Source of the DNA: Actinomycetota bacterium
GTDB taxonomy: Bacteria > Actinomycetota > Acidimicrobiia > Acidimicrobiales > Acidimicrobiaceae
Direction: 5' to 3'
Length of the DNA stretch: 14,214 bases
NCBI GenBank assembly: GCA_004366215.1
Contig: SIRY01000038.1
Span: forward strand, 1-14,214
Position numbers and translations under genes: made by a program
Part shown: one piece after another, positions 1 to 5,843 of the stretch
Layout: every line of letters starts with the position of its first letter
How positions within the stretch are numbered: position 1 is the first letter of the stretch
The notes under the pieces: generated by a model
What the model saw: only the letters and a program-made list of their open reading frames with translations
Told to the model about the DNA's origin: nothing
Databases searched by the model: none

Positions 1-96
1 GAACGCTCGTCGGCTCCACGGGAGGGCCGCGACCGCCCGCTCGATCGCGAGCACCGCGTCGAGGTCACCTCCCTCGAGGTGGCGCAAGGAGATCAC
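1..96 (-). CDS. rimI: Ribosomal-protein S18 alanine N-acetyltransferase RimI, N-terminal fragment (gene runs off the window)
   Basis: Only the first 32 codons are present. Translating the minus strand from the GTG at 96-94 gives a protein whose start reads VISLRHLEGGDLDAVLAIER and which continues to a Pro-Trp-Ser (residues 26-28). That is the usual opening of RimI-type GNAT acetyltransferases, which have an LR..t..Dl..vl.IE...f..PWs pattern. RimI acetylates the N-terminal alanine of ribosomal protein S18. The GTG overlaps the TGA stop of tsaB in a GTGA junction, which supports both the start choice and translational coupling. The neighbours tsaE and tsaB make the common actinobacterial tsaE-tsaB-rimI(-tsaD) order, so tsaD would be expected just beyond base 1; that is inference. 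The acetyl-CoA binding half is outside the window, so another GNAT cannot be fully excluded. Confidence 0.82.
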   Translation of the reverse strand, partial: MISLRHLEGGDLDAVLAIERAVAALPWSRRAF

Positions 97-731
97 TGCT
101 CGCGACCCGCTGCCTTCGGTGGCGTTGGAGCGCGTACACCGGCGTCGACGACGTAGCGCACCTGGAGCGCCCGGGGTGCGACGCTGCGACCCTCCCGAAG
201 GGCGCGCAGCGTCGCTTCGATGAGGCCGGCTGGGCTCGGTGTCCGGGCGAGGAGCCCTAGCCCAGCTGGCGAGCGCTCCTCGCTGAGGTGACCGACGACG
301 CAGCAGTTCTCGAACCTGGTGTCGCTCGTGACGAGCTCCTCCTCGACGGCGACACCGTCGCGCACCTGCGTCCGCACCATGCGGCCACGCCCGACGGGTT
401 CGAGCACCGTGAGCTCGCGCACCTCCGGAAAGCTCGCGGCGAACACCTCGGCGCTCGAGAGCCCAACGCCCAACGCACCGCCCGCCGCTGCGTAGGCCCG
501 CGCGAACGAGGCAGCGGATCGGAGCGCAAGCAGAGACCCTGGCCCGACGACGACGCCGACGACCGACGGTCTCGCCTCACCGAGAACCTCCTCGACCCGC
601 TGCCCAAGGTCGACGAGCGGGTGGGGATCCGAACCCCAGGCGGCTCGAAGCTCTCCTCCGACCCGGCTCGCGACGAGGCTCGGTCGGCTCAGCAGGTCGA
701 GACCTAGCAGCGTCGCCTCCACCCCGCTCAT
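93..731 (-). CDS. tsaB: tRNA threonylcarbamoyladenosine biosynthesis protein TsaB (divergent)
   Basis: The product is 212 aa. TsaB is an ASKHA-fold pseudo-enzyme that partners TsaD and TsaE in making the N6-threonylcarbamoyl group on A37 of ANN-decoding tRNAs. The best landmark is GPGSLLALR at residues 63-71, which corresponds to the family's GPGSFTGLR, followed by an alanine-rich helix and a GVGLSSAEVFA stretch (family: GVS.LEA.A). The N-terminal strand is LLGLDLLS where TsaB normally has an A[IV]DTS motif, so the protein is clearly divergent. The ATG at 731 overlaps the tsaE stop (ATGA). A longer open frame upstream of it lies inside tsaE and looks like out-of-frame Arg-rich sequence. The stop overlaps the rimI start. 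Identity rests about equally on these motifs and on the tsaE-tsaB-rimI order. Confidence 0.8.
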   Translation of the reverse strand: MSGVEATLLGLDLLSRPSLVASRVGGELRAAWGSDPHPLVDLGQRVEEVLGEARPSVVGVVVGPGSLLALRSAASFARAYAAAGGALGVGLSSAEVFAASFPEVRELTVLEPVGRGRMVRTQVRDGVAVEEELVTSDTRFENCCVVGHLSEERSPAGLGLLARTPSPAGLIEATLRALREGRSVAPRALQVRYVVDAGVRAPTPPKAAGREQ

Positions 732-1165
732 CGGCTCACCCGGTAGATGCTCGCCCGACGACCACGTGCAACCGGCTCGAACTCGACGATGGCCCACGCC
801 GTGTTCGCGAGCACGAGGTCGCGCTCGATCCACTCGACGAACGCCCGGGCGCCGCGCTCGAGCTCCTCGCTGACTCCCTCTCCGTCCAACCACGCGGCTC
901 CGTCGGTTCGGTAGAGGTCGACGTGGTAGAGGAGCTCTCCCGCCCGCGTGCGGGGGGAGCGGGGCGCGAGGAACGTCGGCGAGGTCACCGGCTCGTCGAC
1001 ACCGAGCGCTCGCATCGCGCCCCGGACGAAGGTCGTCTTGCCGGCGCCGAGCGGACCGCTCAGTCCGAGGACGGCCCCTCGGGGAAGCGCCGGCGCGAGC
1101 TCAGCGCCGAGCCGCTCGGTCGCGTCCTCGTCAGCGAGCACCTCGATGCGCACGAGCTCTCTCAT
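728..1165 (-). CDS. tsaE: tRNA threonylcarbamoyladenosine biosynthesis ATPase TsaE
   Basis: The product is 145 aa, a normal length for this small P-loop ATPase, which drives turnover of the TsaB-TsaD complex during t6A37 tRNA modification. Visible motifs in order are the Walker A GPLGAGKT at residues 37-44, the SPTF switch-like motif at 62-65, HVDLYR at 81-86, and VEWIE around 110-114. The last corresponds to the family's VEWPE, with Pro replaced by Ile. The ATG at 1165 overlaps the TGA of the upstream uracil-DNA glycosylase gene (ATGA), and GGAG lies about six bases before it. The 3' end overlaps the tsaB start in the same way. Both junctions suggest coupled translation within one operon. 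Confidence 0.95.
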   Translation of the reverse strand: MRELVRIEVLADEDATERLGAELAPALPRGAVLGLSGPLGAGKTTFVRGAMRALGVDEPVTSPTFLAPRSPRTRAGELLYHVDLYRTDGAAWLDGEGVSEELERGARAFVEWIERDLVLANTAWAIVEFEPVARGRRASIYRVSR

Positions 1166-1728
1166 CGCCGCTCCGCGAGGACGAGGCCGGCGCGAGCGAT
1201 GTCGCTGCGCAGCTGGGCTACGACCATCGCACCGCCGCGAAGCGCCGCCGAGGGGTGGTAGGTCACGAGGAGCGCGCGCGCGTCGACCTCGTGCACGCGG
1301 CCCCTGGCGAGAGTGACGCGGACGTCAGCGCCGAGGAACCACGCGGCCGCCGTCTGCCCGAGAGCCACGATGACGGCCGGATCGACGAGCGCGAGCTGCC
1401 GTGTGAGGAACGGACGGCACGCCTCGACCTCTGCCTGGGTCGGCGTGCGGTTGTGCGGAGGACGGCACTTGACCGTGTTCGCGATGTAGAAGTCCTGCCG
1501 ACTCAGGCCGAGCTCCTCGCGCACGAGCGTGTCGAGGAGCGCGCCCGAGCGGCCAACGAAGGGACGTCCGAGCTCATCCTCCGTCTGACCCGGGCCCTCG
1601 CCAACGAACATGAGCGCCGCGGGTGCCTTGCCCTCGCCAGGCACCACGTTCGTGCGGCTATCGGCGAGCGGGCAGGCTCGGCACGTCTCGATCTGGCGAA
1701 CGAGCGAGGTGAGCTCAGCCTGCGACAC
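1162..1728 (-). CDS. Family 4 (type 4) uracil-DNA glycosylase with Fe-S cluster
   Basis: The product is 188 aa from the chosen start. These enzymes remove uracil from DNA, starting base-excision repair of deaminated cytosine. The four cysteines that bind a 4Fe-4S cluster in this family are all visible: C16 and C19 (CRAC), C88 (VKCRPP) and C104. Motif A is GEGPG at residues 43-47, followed by EDELGRPFVGRSG, and motif B is HPSAAL at 158-163. The E in motif A points to family 4 rather than family 5. I chose GTG at 1728 because GGGAGG sits six bases upstream. The longer open frame to 1866 overlaps alr deeply and begins with unlikely Arg/Ser-rich sequence. A TTG at 1731 is an alternative. The first 14 bases overlap the alr 3' end, and the stop overlaps the tsaE start. 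Confidence 0.93.
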   Translation of the reverse strand: MSQAELTSLVRQIETCRACPLADSRTNVVPGEGKAPAALMFVGEGPGQTEDELGRPFVGRSGALLDTLVREELGLSRQDFYIANTVKCRPPHNRTPTQAEVEACRPFLTRQLALVDPAVIVALGQTAAAWFLGADVRVTLARGRVHEVDARALLVTYHPSAALRGGAMVVAQLRSDIARAGLVLAERR

Positions 1729-2806
1729 CAACAGCCTCCCGCGGTACTCGAGGTCCGATGCGAGCGAGCACCTCGTAGGGAATCGTACCGAGCCGCGTCG
1801 CCCACTCCCACGCGTCGACTGCATCCCCGAGAAGCTCGACCTCGTCGCCGACCTCGAGGAGGCCACGGGGCGCCGCGAGCATCGTGTGGTCCATCGTCAC
1901 GGTGCCGGCGATGGGCAACGCCTGACCACGCGCGACGAAGCGCAGGCCAGCCTCGAAGGCGTTGCGGGGAACTCCGTCGGCGTAGCCGATCGGCACGGTG
2001 GCCACGTCGGTAGGCTCCTCGAAGCGCCGGCGGTGGCCGTAGGAGACCGCCTGGCCCGCGCTGAGTGGCTCGAGCCGCACCACCCTGCTGACCAGCCGCA
2101 GCACCGGTGCGAGCTCAGGCTCGTCCCGGCGCGCGGGGTGGTAGCCGTAGAGGGCGAGGCCGACGCGGACTCGCTCGAAGCGAGCCTCCGGCATGAGAAG
2201 GAGGCCTGCGGAGGCCAGGAGGTGGCGCTCTGGGGCGGCCACGTCCGCAGCCACCCGCGCAAACCTGGTGAGCTGCTCCTGGGTCGTTGGATGGCGAGGA
2301 CCGCCGTCGGCACAGGCAAGGTGGGAGGCAACCCCAACGACGTCGAGGCCCACCTGACGCGCCCGCGTAGCGAGCGACGCTGCGGCGCTGTCGGGTACCC
2401 CAGTTCGGTGCATGCCGGTGTCGACGTCGAGGTGGACGGGAGCACGCACCCCACGCTCGGCGGCAGCCTTCGCGATCGCGTCGACGAAGGTCGCCGTCTC
2501 GACGAAGGGCTCGAGCTCGCTCGCCACGCACGCCTCCGCAGCCTCGACGCTCGGCTCAGCGAGCACCATGATGCGCTGGCGAATCCCGGCGCTTCGCAGG
2601 GCGAGGCCTTCATCCACCGTCGCGACGCAGAACGCGTCGACGAGGTCGCTTAGCGCACGGGCAACGAGCGTGGCTCCGTGGCCGTAGGCGTCAGCCTTGA
2701 CCACGGCGCTCAAGGCCGCGGGAGCTGCCCGGGCGCCGAGCACCGCCGCGTTGCGTCGGAGTCGCCCGACGTCGATGAGGGCCCGCGTTGGACGGAGCGA
2801 CCTCAC
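1715..2806 (-). CDS. alr: Alanine racemase
   Basis: The product is 363 aa, typical for Alr, a PLP-dependent fold-type III enzyme that interconverts L- and D-alanine to supply D-Ala for peptidoglycan. The PLP lysine is K37 in AVVKADAYGHG. The opposing catalytic tyrosine is Y256 in VSYGH. The second tyrosine of the substrate entry, Y275, lies in PIGYADG, and the backbone-binding MD motif is at residues 305-306 (TVTMDH). The barrel strand with HLDVDTGMHRTG at 125-136 includes the substrate-site arginine position. The start is the GTG at 2806, which forms a GTGA overlap with the nnr stop and has GAGGTG just upstream. The open frame extends to 2956, but that extension is inside nnr and does not look like protein. 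The 3' end overlaps the uracil-DNA glycosylase start by 14 bases. Confidence 0.97.
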   Translation of the reverse strand: MRSLRPTRALIDVGRLRRNAAVLGARAAPAALSAVVKADAYGHGATLVARALSDLVDAFCVATVDEGLALRSAGIRQRIMVLAEPSVEAAEACVASELEPFVETATFVDAIAKAAAERGVRAPVHLDVDTGMHRTGVPDSAAASLATRARQVGLDVVGVASHLACADGGPRHPTTQEQLTRFARVAADVAAPERHLLASAGLLLMPEARFERVRVGLALYGYHPARRDEPELAPVLRLVSRVVRLEPLSAGQAVSYGHRRRFEEPTDVATVPIGYADGVPRNAFEAGLRFVARGQALPIAGTVTMDHTMLAAPRGLLEVGDEVELLGDAVDAWEWATRLGTIPYEVLARIGPRVPREAVGVAG

Positions 2807-4245
2807 GGGCGCACCTCGACCGCCGCACCCGGGTTCGAAGCGACGCGGGTCGCAGTGCCCACGAAGGCCGCGACGTGGTCTGCGAGTTCGACAGGCCGCA
2901 CACAGCGCCGCGACGACGCCGCCGCGCCGTGGGCGTGGATCCACGCTCCGGTCCACGCTGCGCGCAGCGGATCGAGCCCGACCGCGAGCAACCCACCGAT
3001 GATCCCCGCGAGGACGTCACCGGTACCGGCCGTGGCGAGGCGCGCGGTGCCGTTAGCCACCACGAAGCGCTCGCCACCGGGCGCAGCCACGACCGTCGGG
3101 TTGCCCTTGAGGACCACGACCACGTTGAGCGTGCGCGCAGCCTCGCCAGCTCGCGACAGCGGGTCGCCGACGAGCTCGGGCATCAGCCGCCGCAGCTCCC
3201 CCTCGTGCGGGGTCACGACGACCGGTGCCCGCCGTCCTGCGAGCACGCTCGCCAGCCGGCCGTTGCCGGCGAGCGCGTTGAGCCCGTCAGCGTCGAGGAC
3301 GAGCGGGATCTCGAGGCTTAGGACCGCTCGGCGCACGAGGTTCGCCGTCGCCAAGCCGTCACCGAGCCCAGGGCCGATCACCGCGGCGCCAAACCGGTGC
3401 GCCCCCGCGAGGACGGCGTCGATGCGGCCCGTCGCGAGTCGCACGACGACGGCCTCCGGGGCAACCTCGAGGGCAACCGCGTCGAGCGGCTCACCTCGCG
3501 TCGCGACGTGGACGATCCCCGCCCCAACCGCCGACGCGCCGAGCGCGACGAAGGCAGCCGCGCCTCGCATGCCGCTCGAGCCGGCGATCACGAGGAGGCC
3601 ACTTCGCCACTTGTGGGTGTCTCGCCGGGGGACTGGCAAACCCGCGACGACGTCAGCCTCCTCGACGAGCCACGTCGACACCGCTGCCGGCACGAGGTCA
3701 GCCACGACGCGGACGAGCGTCCCCGCGTGCTCTGGCCCCTCGCCCATGAGCAGACCCGGTTTGATCGCTCCGACGGTCGCCGTGCGCCCCGCAACCACCG
3801 CAGCACCCCCAAGGTCTACCTCCACCACCGCGCCTGTGTCCGCATCGAGCCCCGAGGGCACGTCGACCGCGAGGACCCGCGGTGCTCGCTCGAGCCCAAG
3901 CGGCTCGAGCGCCCGAGTCGAGCCGGTTCCGAGCGCGGCGTCGATGACGAGGTCACTGGCCGCGATGGTCGCGCCGTCGTCGCCGCTGCGCAGCGAGCGG
4001 AGCGGCACCGTGCGCACGCGGGCACCCCAGCGCTCGAGCCACCGTCCGGCAGCTCGGCCGTCGCGTCCGTTGTTGCCTGTCCCTTCGACCACGGCGACAC
4101 GTCGGCCGTAGACGCCGCCGAGCCAACGGCGTGCCTCGAGCGCGACGGCGTACCCTACCCGCTCGATCGTGGACTCGACGAGTCCCTCACGGGCGAGGTG
4201 CTCGTCGAGGGCTTGGACCTCGCTGCGTCGCGCGATCGGCTGCAC
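2803..4245 (-). CDS. nnr: Bifunctional NAD(P)H-hydrate repair enzyme Nnr (epimerase + ADP-dependent dehydratase)
   Basis: The product is 480 aa with two fused domains. The N-terminal YjeF_N epimerase domain (about residues 1-200) carries GTGNNGRDG at 55-63 (family GxGNNGGDG; here one Gly is Arg), DAALGTG at 102-108 and DVPSGLDADTG at 128-138. The C-terminal ribokinase-like dehydratase domain (about 205-480) starts with HKWRSGLLVIAGSSG, continues with TPHEGELRRL and LKGNPTVV, and ends with ATAGTGDVL, whose D410 is the catalytic-base position. Together the domains convert damaged R- and S-NADHX/NADPHX back to NAD(P)H. The start is GTG at 4245, preceded by GGGGAGGGAGC; the first residues (MQPIARRSEVQALD) fit the family. 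It is not fused to acpS: 184 bp separate them. The stop overlaps alr (GTGA). Confidence 0.95.
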   Translation of the reverse strand: MQPIARRSEVQALDEHLAREGLVESTIERVGYAVALEARRWLGGVYGRRVAVVEGTGNNGRDGRAAGRWLERWGARVRTVPLRSLRSGDDGATIAASDLVIDAALGTGSTRALEPLGLERAPRVLAVDVPSGLDADTGAVVEVDLGGAAVVAGRTATVGAIKPGLLMGEGPEHAGTLVRVVADLVPAAVSTWLVEEADVVAGLPVPRRDTHKWRSGLLVIAGSSGMRGAAAFVALGASAVGAGIVHVATRGEPLDAVALEVAPEAVVVRLATGRIDAVLAGAHRFGAAVIGPGLGDGLATANLVRRAVLSLEIPLVLDADGLNALAGNGRLASVLAGRRAPVVVTPHEGELRRLMPELVGDPLSRAGEAARTLNVVVVLKGNPTVVAAPGGERFVVANGTARLATAGTGDVLAGIIGGLLAVGLDPLRAAWTGAWIHAHGAAASSRRCVRPVELADHVAAFVGTATRVASNPGAAVEVRP

Positions 4246-4429
4246 GCTCCCTCCCCGTCCGTCGTGCCAGCGACCCCCGGCCGCTGGCGAGCAAGCCTAG
4301 GCCAGCGGCGCGCGCGACGCTTCGACGTCGTGGGGTTCCCGCGCCGTGCCGCCAGCGAAGCCGCCACACAGCCGTCCCGTGGCGACGTGAGCACGACCAA
4401 CCCGCGCGAGGATCCGCGAGCGCGAGGGG
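4246..4429 (-). promoter_or_regulatory. acpS-nnr intergenic leader with repeated CGCTGGC and competing hairpin arms
   Basis: This 184-bp gap is the widest between minus-strand genes of the window and holds no gene I can support. On the minus strand CGCTGGC occurs at 4351-4357, 4301-4307 (as part of a longer arm, seen on the plus strand as GCCAGCGGC 4301-4309) and 4266-4272. It also occurs inverted within 4280-4288. Arms 4280-4288 and 4301-4309 are a perfect 9-bp inverted repeat with a 12-nt loop. The 4282-4288 part could instead pair with 4266-4272 (7 bp, 9-nt loop), close to the nnr ribosome-binding site. That mutually exclusive layout could be an attenuator or simply chance in GC-rich DNA. 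No U-run follows either hairpin. Confidence 0.4.
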
Positions 4430-4801
4430 TCAGCGCCGCAGGGCGACGACGACCGCGACAGCCACGGTGCGCTCGTGGGAGATTGAGCAGCTCACGCTGA
4501 GCCACCCACGGGCCTGGGCAAGCCTACTCGCCGCAGGCCCAAGGACGAGGCTCGGCGCTCCCGCGTCGTCCGCGAGGACTTCGAGCTCTCGGAGCGCGAC
4601 GTGGCCGAGCCCAACTCTGAGCGCTTTGAGGGTGGCCTCCTTGGCCGCGAAACGTCCGGCGAGCGAGGCGAGGCGCCCTCGCGATGCACCCTGCTCGCGC
4701 TCGGTGAACACTCGTCCGACTAGTCGCGGCGTGCGCTCGACCGCCCGGCGGAACCGCTCGACGTCGACGACGTCGACGCCGCTCACGACCTCGAGGGTCA
4801 C
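4430..4801 (-). CDS. acpS: Holo-[acyl-carrier-protein] synthase
   Basis: The product is 123 aa, the usual AcpS length. It transfers 4'-phosphopantetheine from CoA to the serine of acyl carrier protein and so activates fatty-acid synthesis. Family motifs are clear: GVDVVDVERF near the N-terminus with the metal-binding Asp, RVFTERE, then AGRFAAKEATLKAL with the metal-binding Glu, and SISHER near the C-terminus. The chosen start is GTG at 4801, which overlaps the LysR stop (GTGA) and has GGAG five to six bases upstream. An in-frame GTG at 4786 is a possible alternative. Downstream is a 184-bp gap before nnr. The unusual point is the tight coupling to a LysR regulator gene instead of the cell-wall genes. 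Confidence 0.95.
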   Translation of the reverse strand: MTLEVVSGVDVVDVERFRRAVERTPRLVGRVFTEREQGASRGRLASLAGRFAAKEATLKALRVGLGHVALRELEVLADDAGAPSLVLGPAASRLAQARGWLSVSCSISHERTVAVAVVVALRR

Positions 4802-5760
4802 GGCTGCTCCACCACGCCCGCCTCCTCCGCGATGTCGAGGAAGCGCTGAGCCGGCAGCGACAGGTCGTCTCGAGGCCGACAGATGATGCGAAAGAGTCGA
4901 GCGATGCTGTCGAGCTCACGGATGACGAGCGCGACGAGGGCGCCGCTCGCGATCTCGCGCGCGACCGCGAGCGACGACAGGAAGCCCCCGCCGACACCTT
5001 GGAGGATCGCCTCCTTCACCGCTTCTCCACCAGCGAGCTCCACCTCGAGGCGCGGAGCTAGCCCTCGCGCGCGGAGGGCCGGCTCGCTCGCGCGACGCAC
5101 CCCTGAGCCAACCTCGCGCAGGCCGAGCGGGATGCGCGACACCTCGCTCCAGCTCACGACCTGGTTGTTGGCGAAGCCGACCACCCGAGGGCTCACCACG
5201 TACACGAGGCGATCACCACCGACGACGATCTCGACCAGCTCCCGCGGCAGCGACTCGATCGGCGACTCGATGACGCCGACCTCAGCTTCGCCGTCGACGA
5301 CCCGCTCGACGACCTCGGCTGAGTTGAGCGATCGACTTCGAAGGTCCACCCCTGGGTGGCGCTGGCGGAAGCGGACGAGCCACCGTGGCAGCACGTAGGC
5401 CGAGACGGTGTTCGACGCGGCGAGGAGCAGCATCCCGTCGTTGCCTTGGCGGACACTCTCGACGTAGTCGAGGACGCCGCGCCACGCGCGCAACACGTCG
5501 CGAGAGCGGCGAGCGAGGTCGCTCCCGGCCACGGTGAGCTCGACGCCGTGCCCCGCACGCGTGTGGAGCCGTTGGCCGACCGCCTCGGCGAGGTGCTTGA
5601 GCTGCTGCGAGACACCGGGCTGCGAGATGCCGAGGATGCGCGCCGCGTCTGAGAGGTTACGGGTCTCGGCGACTACCGCGAGCGTCACGAGGTAGTTGGG
5701 ATCGATGCGACGCTCGTCGAGCGAAAACTTTCGTTCTGTAATGGAATCTGAAATTTTCAT
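4798..5760 (-). CDS. LysR-family transcriptional regulator
   Basis: The product is 320 aa from the chosen start, normal for LysR regulators. The winged helix-turn-helix spans about residues 22-85, with the core at AARILGISQPGVSQQLKHL (39-57). A linker helix follows, then a periplasmic-binding-like effector domain from about 115 to 310. The effector is unknown. It is divergent from the TDT transporter gene starting at 5844, the classic arrangement of a LysR gene and its target, so control of that transporter is a reasonable inference. Start choice is uncertain: ATG 5760 has no clear Shine-Dalgarno. An in-frame ATG at 5772 and a GTG at 5814 exist, and all give N-termini longer than the family norm. 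The first dozen codons (AAA ATT TCA GAT...) are AT-rich, unlike the rest of the gene. The 3' end overlaps acpS (GTGA). Confidence 0.88.
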   Translation of the reverse strand: MKISDSITERKFSLDERRIDPNYLVTLAVVAETRNLSDAARILGISQPGVSQQLKHLAEAVGQRLHTRAGHGVELTVAGSDLARRSRDVLRAWRGVLDYVESVRQGNDGMLLLAASNTVSAYVLPRWLVRFRQRHPGVDLRSRSLNSAEVVERVVDGEAEVGVIESPIESLPRELVEIVVGGDRLVYVVSPRVVGFANNQVVSWSEVSRIPLGLREVGSGVRRASEPALRARGLAPRLEVELAGGEAVKEAILQGVGGGFLSSLAVAREIASGALVALVIRELDSIARLFRIICRPRDDLSLPAQRFLDIAEEAGVVEQP

Positions 5761-5774
5761 TATCAACAGCATAA
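5760..5774. promoter_or_regulatory. Candidate LysR-type binding box (TTAT-N7-ATAA)
   Basis: The 15-bp sequence TTATCAACAGCATAA is a perfect 4+4 inverted repeat with a 7-bp spacer and contains T-N11-A, the loose consensus of LysR-family sites. It touches the LysR start codon, so binding would be expected to autorepress the regulator while activating or repressing the divergent transporter. The consensus is weak and occurs by chance in AT-rich DNA; location is the main support. Confidence 0.4.
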
Positions 5775-5830
5775 CATGCCATCTGCGCCACCATGCTACT
5801 TGGTGTGGACGCACCCATCGTGGACTGCTC

Positions 5831-5836
5831 GGAGGA
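5831..5836 (+). promoter_or_regulatory. Strong ribosome-binding site of the TDT transporter gene
   Basis: GGAGGA ends seven bases before the ATG at 5844. It is among the best Shine-Dalgarno sequences in the window and fixes this start over any other in the frame. Confidence 0.8.
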
Positions 5837-5843
5837 CTGACGA

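Larger units (their letters stand above)
5722..5843. promoter_or_regulatory. AT-rich divergent promoter/operator region between the LysR and TDT genes
   Basis: The stretch from about 5722 to 5785 is visibly AT-rich against a very GC-rich background. It spans the 83-bp intergenic gap and the first codons of the LysR gene. It holds three short palindromes: CGAAA-AC-TTTCG at 5722-5733, TGAAA-T-TTTCA at 5749-5759, and TTAT-N7-ATAA at 5760-5774. The last fits the LysR T-N11-A box. A minus-strand TATGCT at 5773-5768 would place a start site near the LysR ATG. A plus-strand CATTAT at 5758-5763 is a weak candidate -10 for the transporter. No good -35 is visible for either, so the exact promoters are guesses. 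The location of the control region is better supported than its parts. Confidence 0.55.

Noticed and set aside
1255-2653. Plus-strand open frames of 252 and 347 codons over udg and alr
   Set aside because: Antisense to well-identified genes, Arg/Asp/His-rich, no motifs, no ribosome site.
2678-4111. 477-codon plus-strand open frame over nnr and alr
   Set aside because: It is antisense to two clear genes. Its product is low-complexity Ala/Arg/Ser/Thr/Pro with no domain, as expected for a shadow frame in GC-rich DNA.
4280-4309. Rho-independent terminator for acpS
   Set aside because: The 9-bp hairpin is real, but no T-run follows on either strand, and it sits about 120 bases past the acpS stop; kept only as a possible leader element.
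4246-4429. Small protein gene in the acpS-nnr gap
   Set aside because: Open frames here run into shadows of neighbours and lack a plausible ribosome site or protein-like composition.
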